Assembly (NCBI GenBank): GCA_004366195.1
Contig: SIRV01000391.1
Coordinates: forward strand, 1-5,795
Reading direction: 5' to 3'
From: Actinomycetota bacterium
Lineage (GTDB): Bacteria > Actinomycetota > UBA4738 > HRBIN12
DNA: 5,795 nucleotides
Part shown: positions 1-5,537 of the stretch, piece by piece
How positions within the stretch are numbered: the first letter of the stretch is position 1
Layout of the letters: the number at the start of each line of letters is the position of its first letter
Position numbers and translations under genes: made by a program
The notes under the pieces: model-generated
The model's database searches: none
Told to the model about the DNA's origin: nothing
Seen by the model: only the letters and a program-made list of their open reading frames with translations

Positions 1-297
1 GATGAGCCAGGTCACGAGCGCGGTGAGCCACACGAGCGCCGTCGCCGCGTAGTTGATCGTCATCGCCCCGAGGAAGCCGCCCTCCTCGCGCTCGAGCCGG
101 AGTCCGCAGCGGGGGCAGCGCTCGCGGATCCGGAGCCACGAGACGAACAGGTTCCCCGATCCGCAGCGCGGGCAGCGGCGGAGGACCCCGCGGCCGAGCG
201 CTCGGAGGACGCCCACCGTCGGCTCGCGGGAGCTCGATGGGCCGGACGCGGCGGGTCCGGCTTCCAGGTCGTCGTACGGACCGGGGGGCTCGGGCAC
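1..297 (-). CDS. DUF983 family zinc-ribbon-like membrane protein (partial, C-terminus beyond left edge)
   Basis: I read this frame by hand: 99 codons are open from a GTG at 297 to the window edge, starting MPEPPGPYDDLEAG. A proline/serine-rich, probably disordered N-terminus (about residues 1-28) is followed by two CPRC motifs (C42/C45 and C61/C64) flanking a short hydrophobic stretch. After these come the sequence EEGGFLGAMTINY (residues 71-83) and the start of a hydrophobic helix (about 81-99). The CPxCG...CPxCG...EGGFLGAM pattern followed by membrane helices is the hallmark of DUF983 proteins. Their biochemical role is not known, so none is assigned. The paired CxxC motifs suggest metal binding (inference). 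The GTG at 297 was chosen because a TANNNT hexamer lies six bases upstream and no clear Shine-Dalgarno is present. The gene is divergent from hutH. The family call is fairly sure; the exact start is less so. Confidence 0.8.
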   Translation of the reverse strand, partial: MPEPPGPYDDLEAGPAASGPSSSREPTVGVLRALGRGVLRRCPRCGSGNLFVSWLRIRERCPRCGLRLEREEGGFLGAMTINYAATALVWLTALVTWLI

Positions 298-309
298 GGC
301 ACCACGGTA
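298..309 (-). promoter_or_regulatory. Candidate -10 element for the DUF983 gene, leaderless geometry
   Basis: On the minus strand TACCGT (309-304) lies exactly six bases before the GTG start at 297. TANNNT at this distance would place transcription initiation at or very near the start codon, which is common in high-GC Actinobacteria. No convincing -35 hexamer is visible. The call rests on the same geometry recurring at hutH and the MFS gene in this window. Confidence 0.45.
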
Positions 310-339
310 CCGGGCGTCGCCCCGCGCCGCCCCGCGGGG

Positions 340-351
340 TAGCCTGGCCGT
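340..351 (+). promoter_or_regulatory. Candidate -10 element for hutH, leaderless geometry
   Basis: TAGCCT at 340-345 is followed by six bases and then the GTG start at 352. No Shine-Dalgarno-like purine run precedes the GTG at a usable distance, so a leaderless mRNA is the simplest reading. At about 17 bp further upstream only TCGCCC (317-322) is found, a poor -35. Together with the opposite-facing TACCGT at 309-304, the 54-bp gap 298-351 is a compact divergent promoter region with no other feature. Confidence 0.5.
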
Positions 352-1879
352 GTGATCCGGCTCGGCGAGCCACTCGGGCTCGAGGATGTCGTGGCGGTGG
401 CGCGGGGCGAGGCGGTCGAGCTCGCCCCGGCGGCCGCCGAGCGGATGCGGGCCTCCCGCCGGGTCGTGGAGGACGCCGTCGCTCGGGGGGAGACCGTCTA
501 CGGCGTCACCACCGGCTTCGGGAGCCTGGCGGACGTCCGGATCGAGCCGACCGAGGCCGACCGTCTGCAGGAGGCGATCCTCCGTTCCCACGCGACGGCG
601 GTCGGTCCGCTCCTCTCCCGCGAGGAGTCCAGGGCGATGCTCGCGCTCCGGGCCCACGTGCTCGCGCTGGGGCGCTCGGGCGTGCGGGTGGAGGTCGTCG
701 AGCGGATGGTGGAGATGCTGAACCGCGACCTGGTGCCGGCCGTGCCGGAGCAGGGCTCCCTCGGGGCCTCGGGTGACCTCGCGCCCCTCGCCCACCTCGC
801 GCTGCCGCTCCTCGGCCGCGGCGAGCTCCTCGACACCGAGGGTCGCGGGGTGCCCGCCGGTCCGGTCCTCCGGGCGGCGGGCCTCGCGCCGCTCGGCCTG
901 CGGGCCAAGGAGGGGCTCGCGCTGGTGAACGGCACCCAGGGGATGCTCGCCGTCGGGATCCTCGCCGCCGAGCGGGCCCGGACGCTCCTGCGCACGGCCG
1001 ACGTGGTGGCCGCGATGACGATCGAGGCCGCCCTCGGCACCGACCGGCCCTTCGACGAGCGCCTCCACGCGCTCCGCCCGCACCCCGGCCAGGTGGCCTC
1101 GGCCGCGAACCTCCGCCGGCTCCTCGCGGGAAGCCCCATCGTGGCTTCCCATCGGGAGAGCGCGCACCTCGTGGCAGGACGCCTACTCGCTCCGGTGCGC
1201 CCCCCAGGTCCACGGCGCCGCCCGCGAAGCGCTCCGCTTCTGCCTCGGCGTGCTCGAGGTCGAGACGAACGCGGTCTCGGACAACCCCATCGTGCTCCCC
1301 GACGGCGAGATCCGCTCAGGGGGGAACTTCCACGGCCAGCCGGTGGCGGTGGCGCTCGACGCGCTCGCCCTCGCCCTCGTGCCGACGGCGAGCATCTCGG
1401 AGCGGCGCCTGTACCGGCTCCTCGACCCGGCGCGGAACAACGGGCTCCCGGCGTTCCTGGTGCGACGGAGCGGGGTGAACTCCGGCTTCATGCTCGCCCA
1501 GTACACGGCGGCCTCGCTGGTCTCCGAGTGCAAGACGCTCGCCCATCCCGCCTCCGTCGACTCCATCGCCTCCTCGGCGGGGCAGGAGGACCACGTGAGC
1601 ATGGGCATGACGTCCGCCCGGCACCTGCGCGAGGTCGTGGCGAACGCGGAGGTGGTGGTGGCCCTGGAGGCGCTCGCCGCCGCCCAGGCCCTCGACCTCC
1701 GCGCGCCGCTCGTCCCCGCGGCCGCCACGGCCGCCGCTCGGGACGCGATCCGGGAGCGGGTCCCGCCGCTCGAGGAGGACCGGGAGCTCGGCGCCGACAT
1801 CGCCGCCGCGTGCGACCTCGTGCGCTCGGGCGCGCTCGTGCGCGCGGCCGAGGGCGCGCTCGGCGCGCCCCTCGCGTGA
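352..1879 (+). pseudogene. hutH: Histidine ammonia-lyase HutH, interrupted by a one-base frameshift
   Basis: HutH deaminates L-histidine non-oxidatively to urocanate, step 1 of histidine degradation, in the cytoplasm. The first frame (from GTG 352) carries VYGVTTGFG (Tyr50), the MIO-forming Ala139-Ser140-Gly141 within GSLGASGDLAPLAH, and LVNGTQ (Asn193). After ...SHRESAHLV the homology leaves this frame. It resumes one base later as QDAYSLRCAPQVHGA, then SDNPIV, SGGNFHGQP, LDPARNNGLP and AGQEDHVSMG, ending at TGA 1877-1879. Removing one G from the GTGG at 1171-1174 restores a single 508-residue protein, about normal for the family, with all expected active-site motifs. The original frame merely stays open to 1887 because the DNA is so GC-rich; its tail is not HutH-like. 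A sequencing or assembly error is as likely as a genuine mutation, since the downstream half shows no decay. The identity is nearly certain; the pseudogene status is not. Confidence 0.9.
1171..1174 (+). other. hutH: Frameshift site in hutH (one extra G)
   Basis: The sequence CAC CTC GTG G CAG GAC GCC TAC reads HLV, then needs one base skipped to give QDAY. HutH proteins have VQDPYSLRC or VQDAYSLRC at this place, so the junction V|QDAYSLRC locates the extra base to the GG at 1173-1174. The window around it is not a slippery heptamer, and a change a few bases upstream cannot be excluded because the preceding loop varies in length between homologues. Confidence 0.75.
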
Positions 1880-1883
1880 GGAC

Positions 1884-3041
1884 CTAGTGGTAGATGACGA
1901 TCCGCGTCCCGATCGGGGCGAGGCCGAAGATCCACCTCGCGTGCCAGTAGGGGACCCGCACGCAGCCGTGGCTCGCCGGGTAGGTGGGGACCTCGGGCCA
2001 GCCGTGGATCGCGCGCAGCCCGTCGAAGTAGCTCGGGTAGTAGAGGCGGTTCGGGCTGTACCCGGCGAGTTTCCGGTACACGCGGAACGAGCCGTCGTGG
2101 GTGGCCCCGTTCGCGCCGGTCGAGACGTGGATCACGTTCGTCACGACGCGGTCCTCGACCGTGTACAGGACCTGCCGGGTCTGATCGACCTCGATGTGGA
2201 AGGCGCGGACGTCGAGCCGAGGGCGGGGCACGATGGGGTCGGCAAGGGCTCGCCACGTGGCGGCGTCCACGGTCGAGGTCCTCGGCATCCGCTGGACCTT
2301 GTGGAAGGCGAGGACGGCGTCCGCCGTGCGGAAGTCGTAGCGCGTGTCGACCCCCACGATCCGGTAGCGGAGCTCGGCGAGGCGGCGCTCGAGGAGACGG
2401 ACGAAGACCCCGCGCGCGCCCTCGCCCAGGCGCGGCAGCGGCGTCACGTCGCTCGGCGTGACGGCCGTCCCGCGGAGCAGCGAGGTGGTGGAGAAGCTGG
2501 CCCTCGCCCGGTACCGCCCCGGCTCCATCACCCGGAAGGTCGCCGCGAAGGCGCCGCCGGACCCCACCCGGGCCCAGGTCGAACCCACGGCGCGGCCGGA
2601 GCGCAGGAGGACGACGCGGGCGCCGCGGCCGGCGAGGGCGGGGGCGACGGTCCCTCGGACGCGCACGGTATCGAAGAGGCGGACGGGGCCCATGCGCACG
2701 GAGACCACGGCACGGACGCCGATCGCGACCGGCTCGCTCTCGACCGACCCCCACACGGCCCGCACCTCGGCCGAGCGTTCCGGTGTGAAGGTCGTCGCGA
2801 AGGCGCCGTCGGGGCCGGTCTCGGCCGTCGCGACGGTCGTCCCCCAGCTGTCCCGGATCTCGACGGTCTCGCCGGCGGCCGGGGGGTCGATCGCGCCGGA
2901 GACGGTCACCGGCTCGCCGTACCGGACGGTCCTCGGCGAGGCCGAGAGCGAGACGGCGTCGGGCGCGGCGAGGGCGCTCGGCGCGGCGAGGCTGAGCCCC
3001 AGCGCCACGCTCGCGATCAGCAGCCCCCTTCGCGTTCCCAC
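1884..3041 (-). CDS. Secreted L,D-transpeptidase (YkuD) with Ig-like and peptidoglycan-binding-like domains
   Basis: This is predicted to form or remodel 3-3 peptide cross-links in peptidoglycan outside the membrane. From GTG 3041 the protein is 385 residues. A signal peptide (MGTRRGLLIASVALG..., probable cleavage after ALA near 25-26) is followed by two beta-rich Ig-like repeats (about 28-110 and 112-198) of the kind that space the catalytic domain from the cell. Next comes a degenerate peptidoglycan-binding-like helical segment (about 203-268, GVFVRLLERRLAEL...AVLAFHKVQ), then a YkuD domain (about 281-385). The catalytic signature is intact: His346 in AIHGW and Ser357-His358-Gly359-Cys360 in PASHGCVRVP, Cys360 being the nucleophile. 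The GTG was preferred to a much longer open frame because it begins the signal peptide and has GGGGAGG four bases upstream. The start lies inside the hutI 3' end (25-bp overlap), which suggests co-transcription and translational coupling. It could equally be cell-wall upkeep unrelated to histidine use. Confidence 0.9.
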   Translation of the reverse strand: MGTRRGLLIASVALGLSLAAPSALAAPDAVSLSASPRTVRYGEPVTVSGAIDPPAAGETVEIRDSWGTTVATAETGPDGAFATTFTPERSAEVRAVWGSVESEPVAIGVRAVVSVRMGPVRLFDTVRVRGTVAPALAGRGARVVLLRSGRAVGSTWARVGSGGAFAATFRVMEPGRYRARASFSTTSLLRGTAVTPSDVTPLPRLGEGARGVFVRLLERRLAELRYRIVGVDTRYDFRTADAVLAFHKVQRMPRTSTVDAATWRALADPIVPRPRLDVRAFHIEVDQTRQVLYTVEDRVVTNVIHVSTGANGATHDGSFRVYRKLAGYSPNRLYYPSYFDGLRAIHGWPEVPTYPASHGCVRVPYWHARWIFGLAPIGTRIVIYH

Positions 3042-4243
3042 GCCACCTCCCCGCCGATCACCGTCCGGATCACGGGGTCGTGGCCCGGGCGGTACGGCAC
3101 GTGGCGGAACGCGTCGCCCTCCAGCACGACGAGGTCCGCCCGCGCGCCGGGCGCAAGCGTACCGTGCGCCGGGGCCAGACCCAGCACCCAGGCGGCGTTG
3201 GCCGTCGCGGCGACCAGCGCCTCGTTGGGGGAGAGCCCGTACAGGGCGCAGCCGATCGCCACCGCCTCCGGCATCGAGGCGACCGGGGAGGTGCCGGGGT
3301 TGCAGTCCGTGGCCAGTGCGACGAGGGCGCCGGCGTCGAGGAGCTCGCCCACCGGCGGGGGCGGGGCGCGCAGCAGGAGGGTGGAGGTCGGCATGAGGAC
3401 CGCGGCCGTCGTCCCCGCGCCGAGAGCGGCGACCCCCTGCCGGGAGACGTGGTTCAGGTGATCGGCGCTCCGCGCCCCGAGGGCGGCCGCGGCCTCGGCC
3501 GCCCCGGAGGGGGAGAGCTGGTCGGCGTGGCAGCGGAGCGGCAGCCCGGCCGAGGCCGCGGCCGCCGCCACCGCCTCCAGGTCCGCGAGGGTGAACGCCA
3601 CGTCCTCGACCCAGACGTCCACCGCGTCCACGAGCCCCTCCGCCGCGGCCGCCGGGATGAGCTCCTCGCACGCGGCTCGGACCCACGACGGCCGGTCCAC
3701 GCCCTCGGGCACGGCGTGGCAGGCGAGGAGCGTGACGACGCACGTCTGCGGGGCCTCGGACGCCAGACGTCGCGCGAGGCGCGCCTGCCGCAGCTCCGCC
3801 TCGACCGAGAGGCCGTAGCCCGTCTTCAGCTCGAGCGCCGTCGTGCCGTGGGCGAGCATCTCCGCGAGGAGCGGCCGGCAGAAGTCCAGGACCTCCTCGT
3901 CGGAGGCCGCCCGGAGCATCCGGGCGCTCCGCCGGATCCCTCCGCCGCCCGCCTGGTCACGGTAGGTGGTGCCGGCGAGACGGGCCTCGAACTCGTCAGC
4001 CCTCCAGCCGACGAAGGGCAGGTGGGTGTGGCAGTCGACGAAGCCGGGGGCGACCGTGCGGCCCTCGAGCCACTCCGCCTCGACGCCGAGGCCCTCGGGC
4101 GGCCCGACGTACGTGATCGTCCCGTCCTCGTCCCAGGCGACGGCGCCGGGGCGGAGCTCCAGCACGCCCGGGGCGCCCGATCCCCGCAGCGTGCCCGGAC
4201 CCCGAGGGGTGACGACCGCGGTCGCGGCGACGGCCCGTTCCAT
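3017..4243 (-). CDS. hutI: Imidazolonepropionase HutI
   Basis: HutI hydrolyses 4-imidazolone-5-propanoate to N-formimino-L-glutamate, step 3 of histidine degradation, in the cytoplasm. The 408-residue protein has the expected length and the amidohydrolase metal-site layout: APGFVDCHTHLPF (His72, His74), ACHAVPEG (His176), LRCHADQL (His239) and ATDCNPGTSP (Asp313). The substrate-site segments FVGWRADEFEARLAG, GGGGI and ELKTGYGL are also present, and the N- and C-terminal beta-sandwich strands flank the barrel (DGTITYVG...; GARADLVVLEGD). No residue I would require is missing. The ATG at 4243 begins one base from a 50-bp tandem repeat that holds promoter-like hexamers, and no Shine-Dalgarno is evident, so the transcript may be leaderless. 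The 3' end overlaps the transpeptidase start by 25 bp. hutU is not adjacent, and hutH lies downstream on the opposite strand, so the genes are clustered but not in one operon. Confidence 0.95.
   Translation of the reverse strand: MERAVAATAVVTPRGPGTLRGSGAPGVLELRPGAVAWDEDGTITYVGPPEGLGVEAEWLEGRTVAPGFVDCHTHLPFVGWRADEFEARLAGTTYRDQAGGGGIRRSARMLRAASDEEVLDFCRPLLAEMLAHGTTALELKTGYGLSVEAELRQARLARRLASEAPQTCVVTLLACHAVPEGVDRPSWVRAACEELIPAAAAEGLVDAVDVWVEDVAFTLADLEAVAAAAASAGLPLRCHADQLSPSGAAEAAAALGARSADHLNHVSRQGVAALGAGTTAAVLMPTSTLLLRAPPPPVGELLDAGALVALATDCNPGTSPVASMPEAVAIGCALYGLSPNEALVAATANAAWVLGLAPAHGTLAPGARADLVVLEGDAFRHVPYRPGHDPVIRTVIGGEVAWEREGGC
3042..3052 (-). promoter_or_regulatory. Ribosome binding site deciding the transpeptidase start
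   Basis: On the minus strand GGGGAGG (3052-3046) is followed by TGGC and the GTG at 3041. It is a strong anti-Shine-Dalgarno match with slightly short spacing, and it sits inside the last codons of hutI. It selects the GTG directly before the signal peptide and argues against the longer upstream open frame. A nearer GTG (3047-3045) is in the hutI frame, not this one. Confidence 0.65.
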
Positions 4244-4278
4244 GCGAGCATCACACCCGAGCCGGACCGGCCGGGCAA
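4244..4278 (-). promoter_or_regulatory. Candidate hutI promoter (proximal copy) inside the tandem repeat
   Basis: Reading the minus strand, TTGCCC (4278-4273) and TGTGAT (4255-4250) are separated by exactly 17 bp, and TGTGAT lies six bases before the hutI ATG. Each hexamer matches the classical -35 and -10 consensus at four of six positions. The -10 lacks the conserved A at position 2, so it is weaker than the TANNNT boxes elsewhere in the window. The spacing matches the leaderless geometry of hutH, DUF983 and the MFS gene. The inter-hexamer spacer contains part of a CCGG-rich near-palindrome that could be an operator (inference). Confidence 0.4.
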
Positions 4279-4289
4279 GCAGGTTCGGG
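4256..4289 (+). repeat. Inverted repeat within each 50-bp unit (second copy at 4306-4339)
   Basis: CCCGAGCC (4256-4263) can pair with GGTTCGGG (4282-4289), an 8-bp stem with one G-U wobble if transcribed from the plus strand, enclosing an 18-base GC-rich loop that contains the self-complementary CCGGCCGG. On the minus-strand RNA the wobble becomes an A-C mismatch. There is no T-run, so this is not a typical terminator. It may be an operator or simply a by-product of high GC. Confidence 0.4.
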
Positions 4290-4293
4290 AAAC

Positions 4294-4328
4294 CCGAGCA
4301 TCACACCCGAGCCGGACCGGCCGGGCAA
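4294..4328 (-). promoter_or_regulatory. Second, distal copy of the hutI promoter-like element
   Basis: Because the 50-bp unit is perfectly duplicated, the same TTGCCC (4328-4323), 17-bp spacer and TGTGAT (4305-4300) recur 50 bp upstream. If functional, this copy would start a transcript with a leader of about 50 bases running through the proximal copy. Alternatively it may only duplicate a regulator-binding site. Confidence 0.3.
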
Positions 4329-4359
4329 GCAGGTTCGGGAAACCCGCACCCGCGCAGGT

Positions 4360-4371
4360 AGACGGCCGTCT
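4360..4371. promoter_or_regulatory. 12-bp perfect palindrome in the PAS-gene leader, possible operator
   Basis: AGACGGCCGTCT reads identically on both strands. It overlaps TAGACG (4359-4364), a weak -10-like hexamer, and sits 50 bases before the chosen ATG of the PAS gene. A dimeric regulator could bind here, or transcription of the PAS gene could begin close to 4371. In GC-rich DNA a 12-mer palindrome can arise by chance, so this is only a candidate. Confidence 0.3.
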
Positions 4372-4402
4372 TGTCCGCCGGCCCACGTCGACCGATGCTC
4401 CC

Positions 4403-4418
4403 GAGGGAGGTTCGGAGG
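4403..4418 (+). promoter_or_regulatory. Ribosome binding region of the PAS-domain gene
   Basis: Two Shine-Dalgarno-like runs occur before ATG 4422: GAGGGAGG (4403-4410, eleven bases upstream) and GGAGG (4414-4418, three bases upstream). One is rather far and the other rather close, but together they favour ATG 4422 over the in-frame ATG 4395 or TTG 4371. Confidence 0.5.
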
Positions 4419-4421
4419 CAC

Positions 4422-5528
4422 ATGAAGGATGGTGCGGGAGGTGGACCTGCGGCTGGCGCGGGGGAGCCGCCGGAGTGGCTCCGGCGCGCTTTCGACCTGT
4501 TGCCGGATCCGGTCCTGCTGGTGGACGAGGGGCTCGTGATCCGGCACGCCAGCGCGCGGGTGCGCGACGTCTTCGGCTGGACCCCCGAGGAGCTCGTCGG
4601 ACGCGTGGGCACCGACTTCGTGGCCCCCGAGGACGTGTCCACCGTGCTCGAGGTCGCGACCGAGCACCTCGCGACCAAGGCGCCCGCCCATCTCCGCGTG
4701 AAGGGGCGGCACCGCGACGGTCGGGAGCTCCGGGTCGGCGTGTCGACGGTGGATCGCCGCGACGACCCCGAGGTGCGCTCGATCGTCGTGACCCTCCGGG
4801 ACGTCACGCAGCCGGGGCTCCTGGAGGAGGAGCTCGTGAGGGCGCGGGACTTCTACCTCACGCTCCTCGACGGCTTCCCGAACCCGGTCTGGCGCTCCAC
4901 CACCCCCCTCGGCGTCGACTGGGTGAACCGCGCCTACCTCGCCTTCACCGGGCGGTCCTTCGAGGAGGAGCTCGGTGAGGGCTGGGCCGACGTGGTGCAC
5001 CCCGAGGACCTCGCCTGGGTCACCGAGGAGTTCCGGCGCACCTTCGAGCGGCGGGAGGGGTTCGTGCTGGAGTACCGCATCCGCCACCACACCGGTGAGT
5101 ACCGGTGGGTCGTGGACCACGCTCAACCCATCGTCGGGCTCGAGGGGGAGTTCCTCGGGCACATCGGGGCGTTCTACGACATCCACGACCGCCGCCAGAC
5201 CGAGGAGGTGCTCCGGGCAACCGTGCAGGAGCTGCGGTCGGATCTGAACGCGCTCGCGCGCGTTGCCGACGAGCGCCGAGAGGCGATCACGCGCCTGCTC
5301 GCCGACGAGGAGCGTCGGGCCCGGGAGCTCGCCGATCAGATCGAGAACGACCAGCTCCAGGCGCTCGCGGCGCTGAAGCTCCGCGTCGAGCTGCTCGCGG
5401 AGCGGCTCCGCGCGGAGGCGGAGGACGAGGGGTTGGAGCCCGTGATGCGCTCCGTCGAGGAGACGATGAAGCGCATGCGGCGGCTCATGCGGGAGCTCCG
5501 CGAGGAGCCGGAGGCGGGCCCCTCGTAG
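4422..5528 (+). CDS. PAS-PAS sensor protein with degenerate histidine-kinase dimerisation domain, no ATPase domain
   Basis: This is a 368-residue soluble protein with no signal peptide or membrane helix. PAS 1 spans about 20-130 (LLPDPVLLVDEGLVIRHAS, FGWTPEELVG, ending VVTLRDVTQ). PAS 2 with a PAC motif spans about 142-255 (FPNPVW, VNRAYLAFTGRS, HPEDLAWV, GEYRWVVDHAQPI). A charged coiled coil (about 256-300) leads into DEERRARELADQIENDQL followed by QALAALKLRVELL. This resembles the HisKA_3 dimerisation helix of actinobacterial NarL-partner kinases, where homologues read IHDD or LHDD; here Glu308 occupies the phospho-His position. The second helix (SVEETMKRMRRLMRELRE) is followed at once by the stop, so no HATPase domain exists. 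Autophosphorylation is therefore not expected. It may act as a ligand-sensing dimer, a partner of a full kinase, or a remnant. The PAS identities are firm; the ligand and the function are unknown. Confidence 0.85.
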   Translation: MKDGAGGGPAAGAGEPPEWLRRAFDLLPDPVLLVDEGLVIRHASARVRDVFGWTPEELVGRVGTDFVAPEDVSTVLEVATEHLATKAPAHLRVKGRHRDGRELRVGVSTVDRRDDPEVRSIVVTLRDVTQPGLLEEELVRARDFYLTLLDGFPNPVWRSTTPLGVDWVNRAYLAFTGRSFEEELGEGWADVVHPEDLAWVTEEFRRTFERREGFVLEYRIRHHTGEYRWVVDHAQPIVGLEGEFLGHIGAFYDIHDRRQTEEVLRATVQELRSDLNALARVADERREAITRLLADEERRARELADQIENDQLQALAALKLRVELLAERLRAEAEDEGLEPVMRSVEETMKRMRRLMRELREEPEAGPS

Positions 5529-5537
5529 ACTGGCGCC
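5526..5537 (+). promoter_or_regulatory. Candidate -10 element for the MFS gene, overlapping the PAS-gene stop
   Basis: TAGACT at 5526-5531 precedes GTG 5538 by six bases, the same geometry as at hutH. Its first three bases are the TAG stop codon of the PAS gene. There is no Shine-Dalgarno run close to the GTG, so a leaderless start within or at the end of the PAS transcription unit is plausible. Confidence 0.45.

Larger units (their letters stand above)
4245..4346. repeat. Perfect 50-bp tandem direct repeat, two copies
   Basis: Positions 4245-4294 and 4295-4344 are identical, and the match runs on for two more bases to 4346 before diverging. The left end falls one base outside the hutI start codon. 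The period of 50 is not a multiple of three and both flanking genes read away from it, so it is not a coding repeat. Each unit contains the promoter-like hexamers described for hutI, a CCGGACCGGCCGG core and an imperfect inverted repeat. Absence of any difference between copies points to a recent duplication or active homogenisation. Confidence 0.95.

Noticed and set aside
1250..1879. A separate 209-residue gene for the C-terminal half of HutH
   Set aside because: It lacks its own start signals. The HutH homology begins upstream of this ATG at QDAYSLRC, so it is the frame-shifted continuation of hutH, not an independent gene.
1870..1880. CCTC-GCGT-GAGG hairpin at the end of hutH as a terminator
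   Set aside because: The stem is only 4 bp with no T-run, which is expected by chance in GC-rich sequence.
1183..2754. 523-residue minus-strand open frame across hutH and the transpeptidase
   Set aside because: It is a frame shadow rich in Arg, Pro and Ala with no recognisable domain. Fragments of it merely mirror the transpeptidase in a shifted frame.
1887..3461. 524-residue plus-strand open frame opposite the transpeptidase
   Set aside because: It is a shadow of the well-supported minus-strand genes, with a low-complexity composition and no domain.
1884..3743. Long 619-residue minus-strand open frame including the transpeptidase
   Set aside because: Its first 234 codons overlap hutI antisense-free in another frame and are arginine/glycine-rich low-complexity translation. 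The signal peptide and a Shine-Dalgarno fix the true start at 3041.
4281..4294. GGTTCGGGAAACC in the repeat as a tRNA T-arm or attachment site
   Set aside because: The 4-bp stem is not embedded in any tRNA-like cloverleaf, and there is no integrase or tRNA gene nearby.
4245..4360. CRISPR array
   Set aside because: The two units are directly adjacent with no spacers, and no cas gene is present.
4345..4360. Degenerate third copy of the 50-bp unit
   Set aside because: The identity ends after two bases, and the remaining similarity (ACCCG) is no more than chance.
3080..4978. 632-residue plus-strand open frame opposite hutI, through the tandem repeat and into the PAS gene
   Set aside because: No conserved motif is visible, and hutI and the PAS gene account for both parts. 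Long stop-free frames are expected by chance at this GC content.
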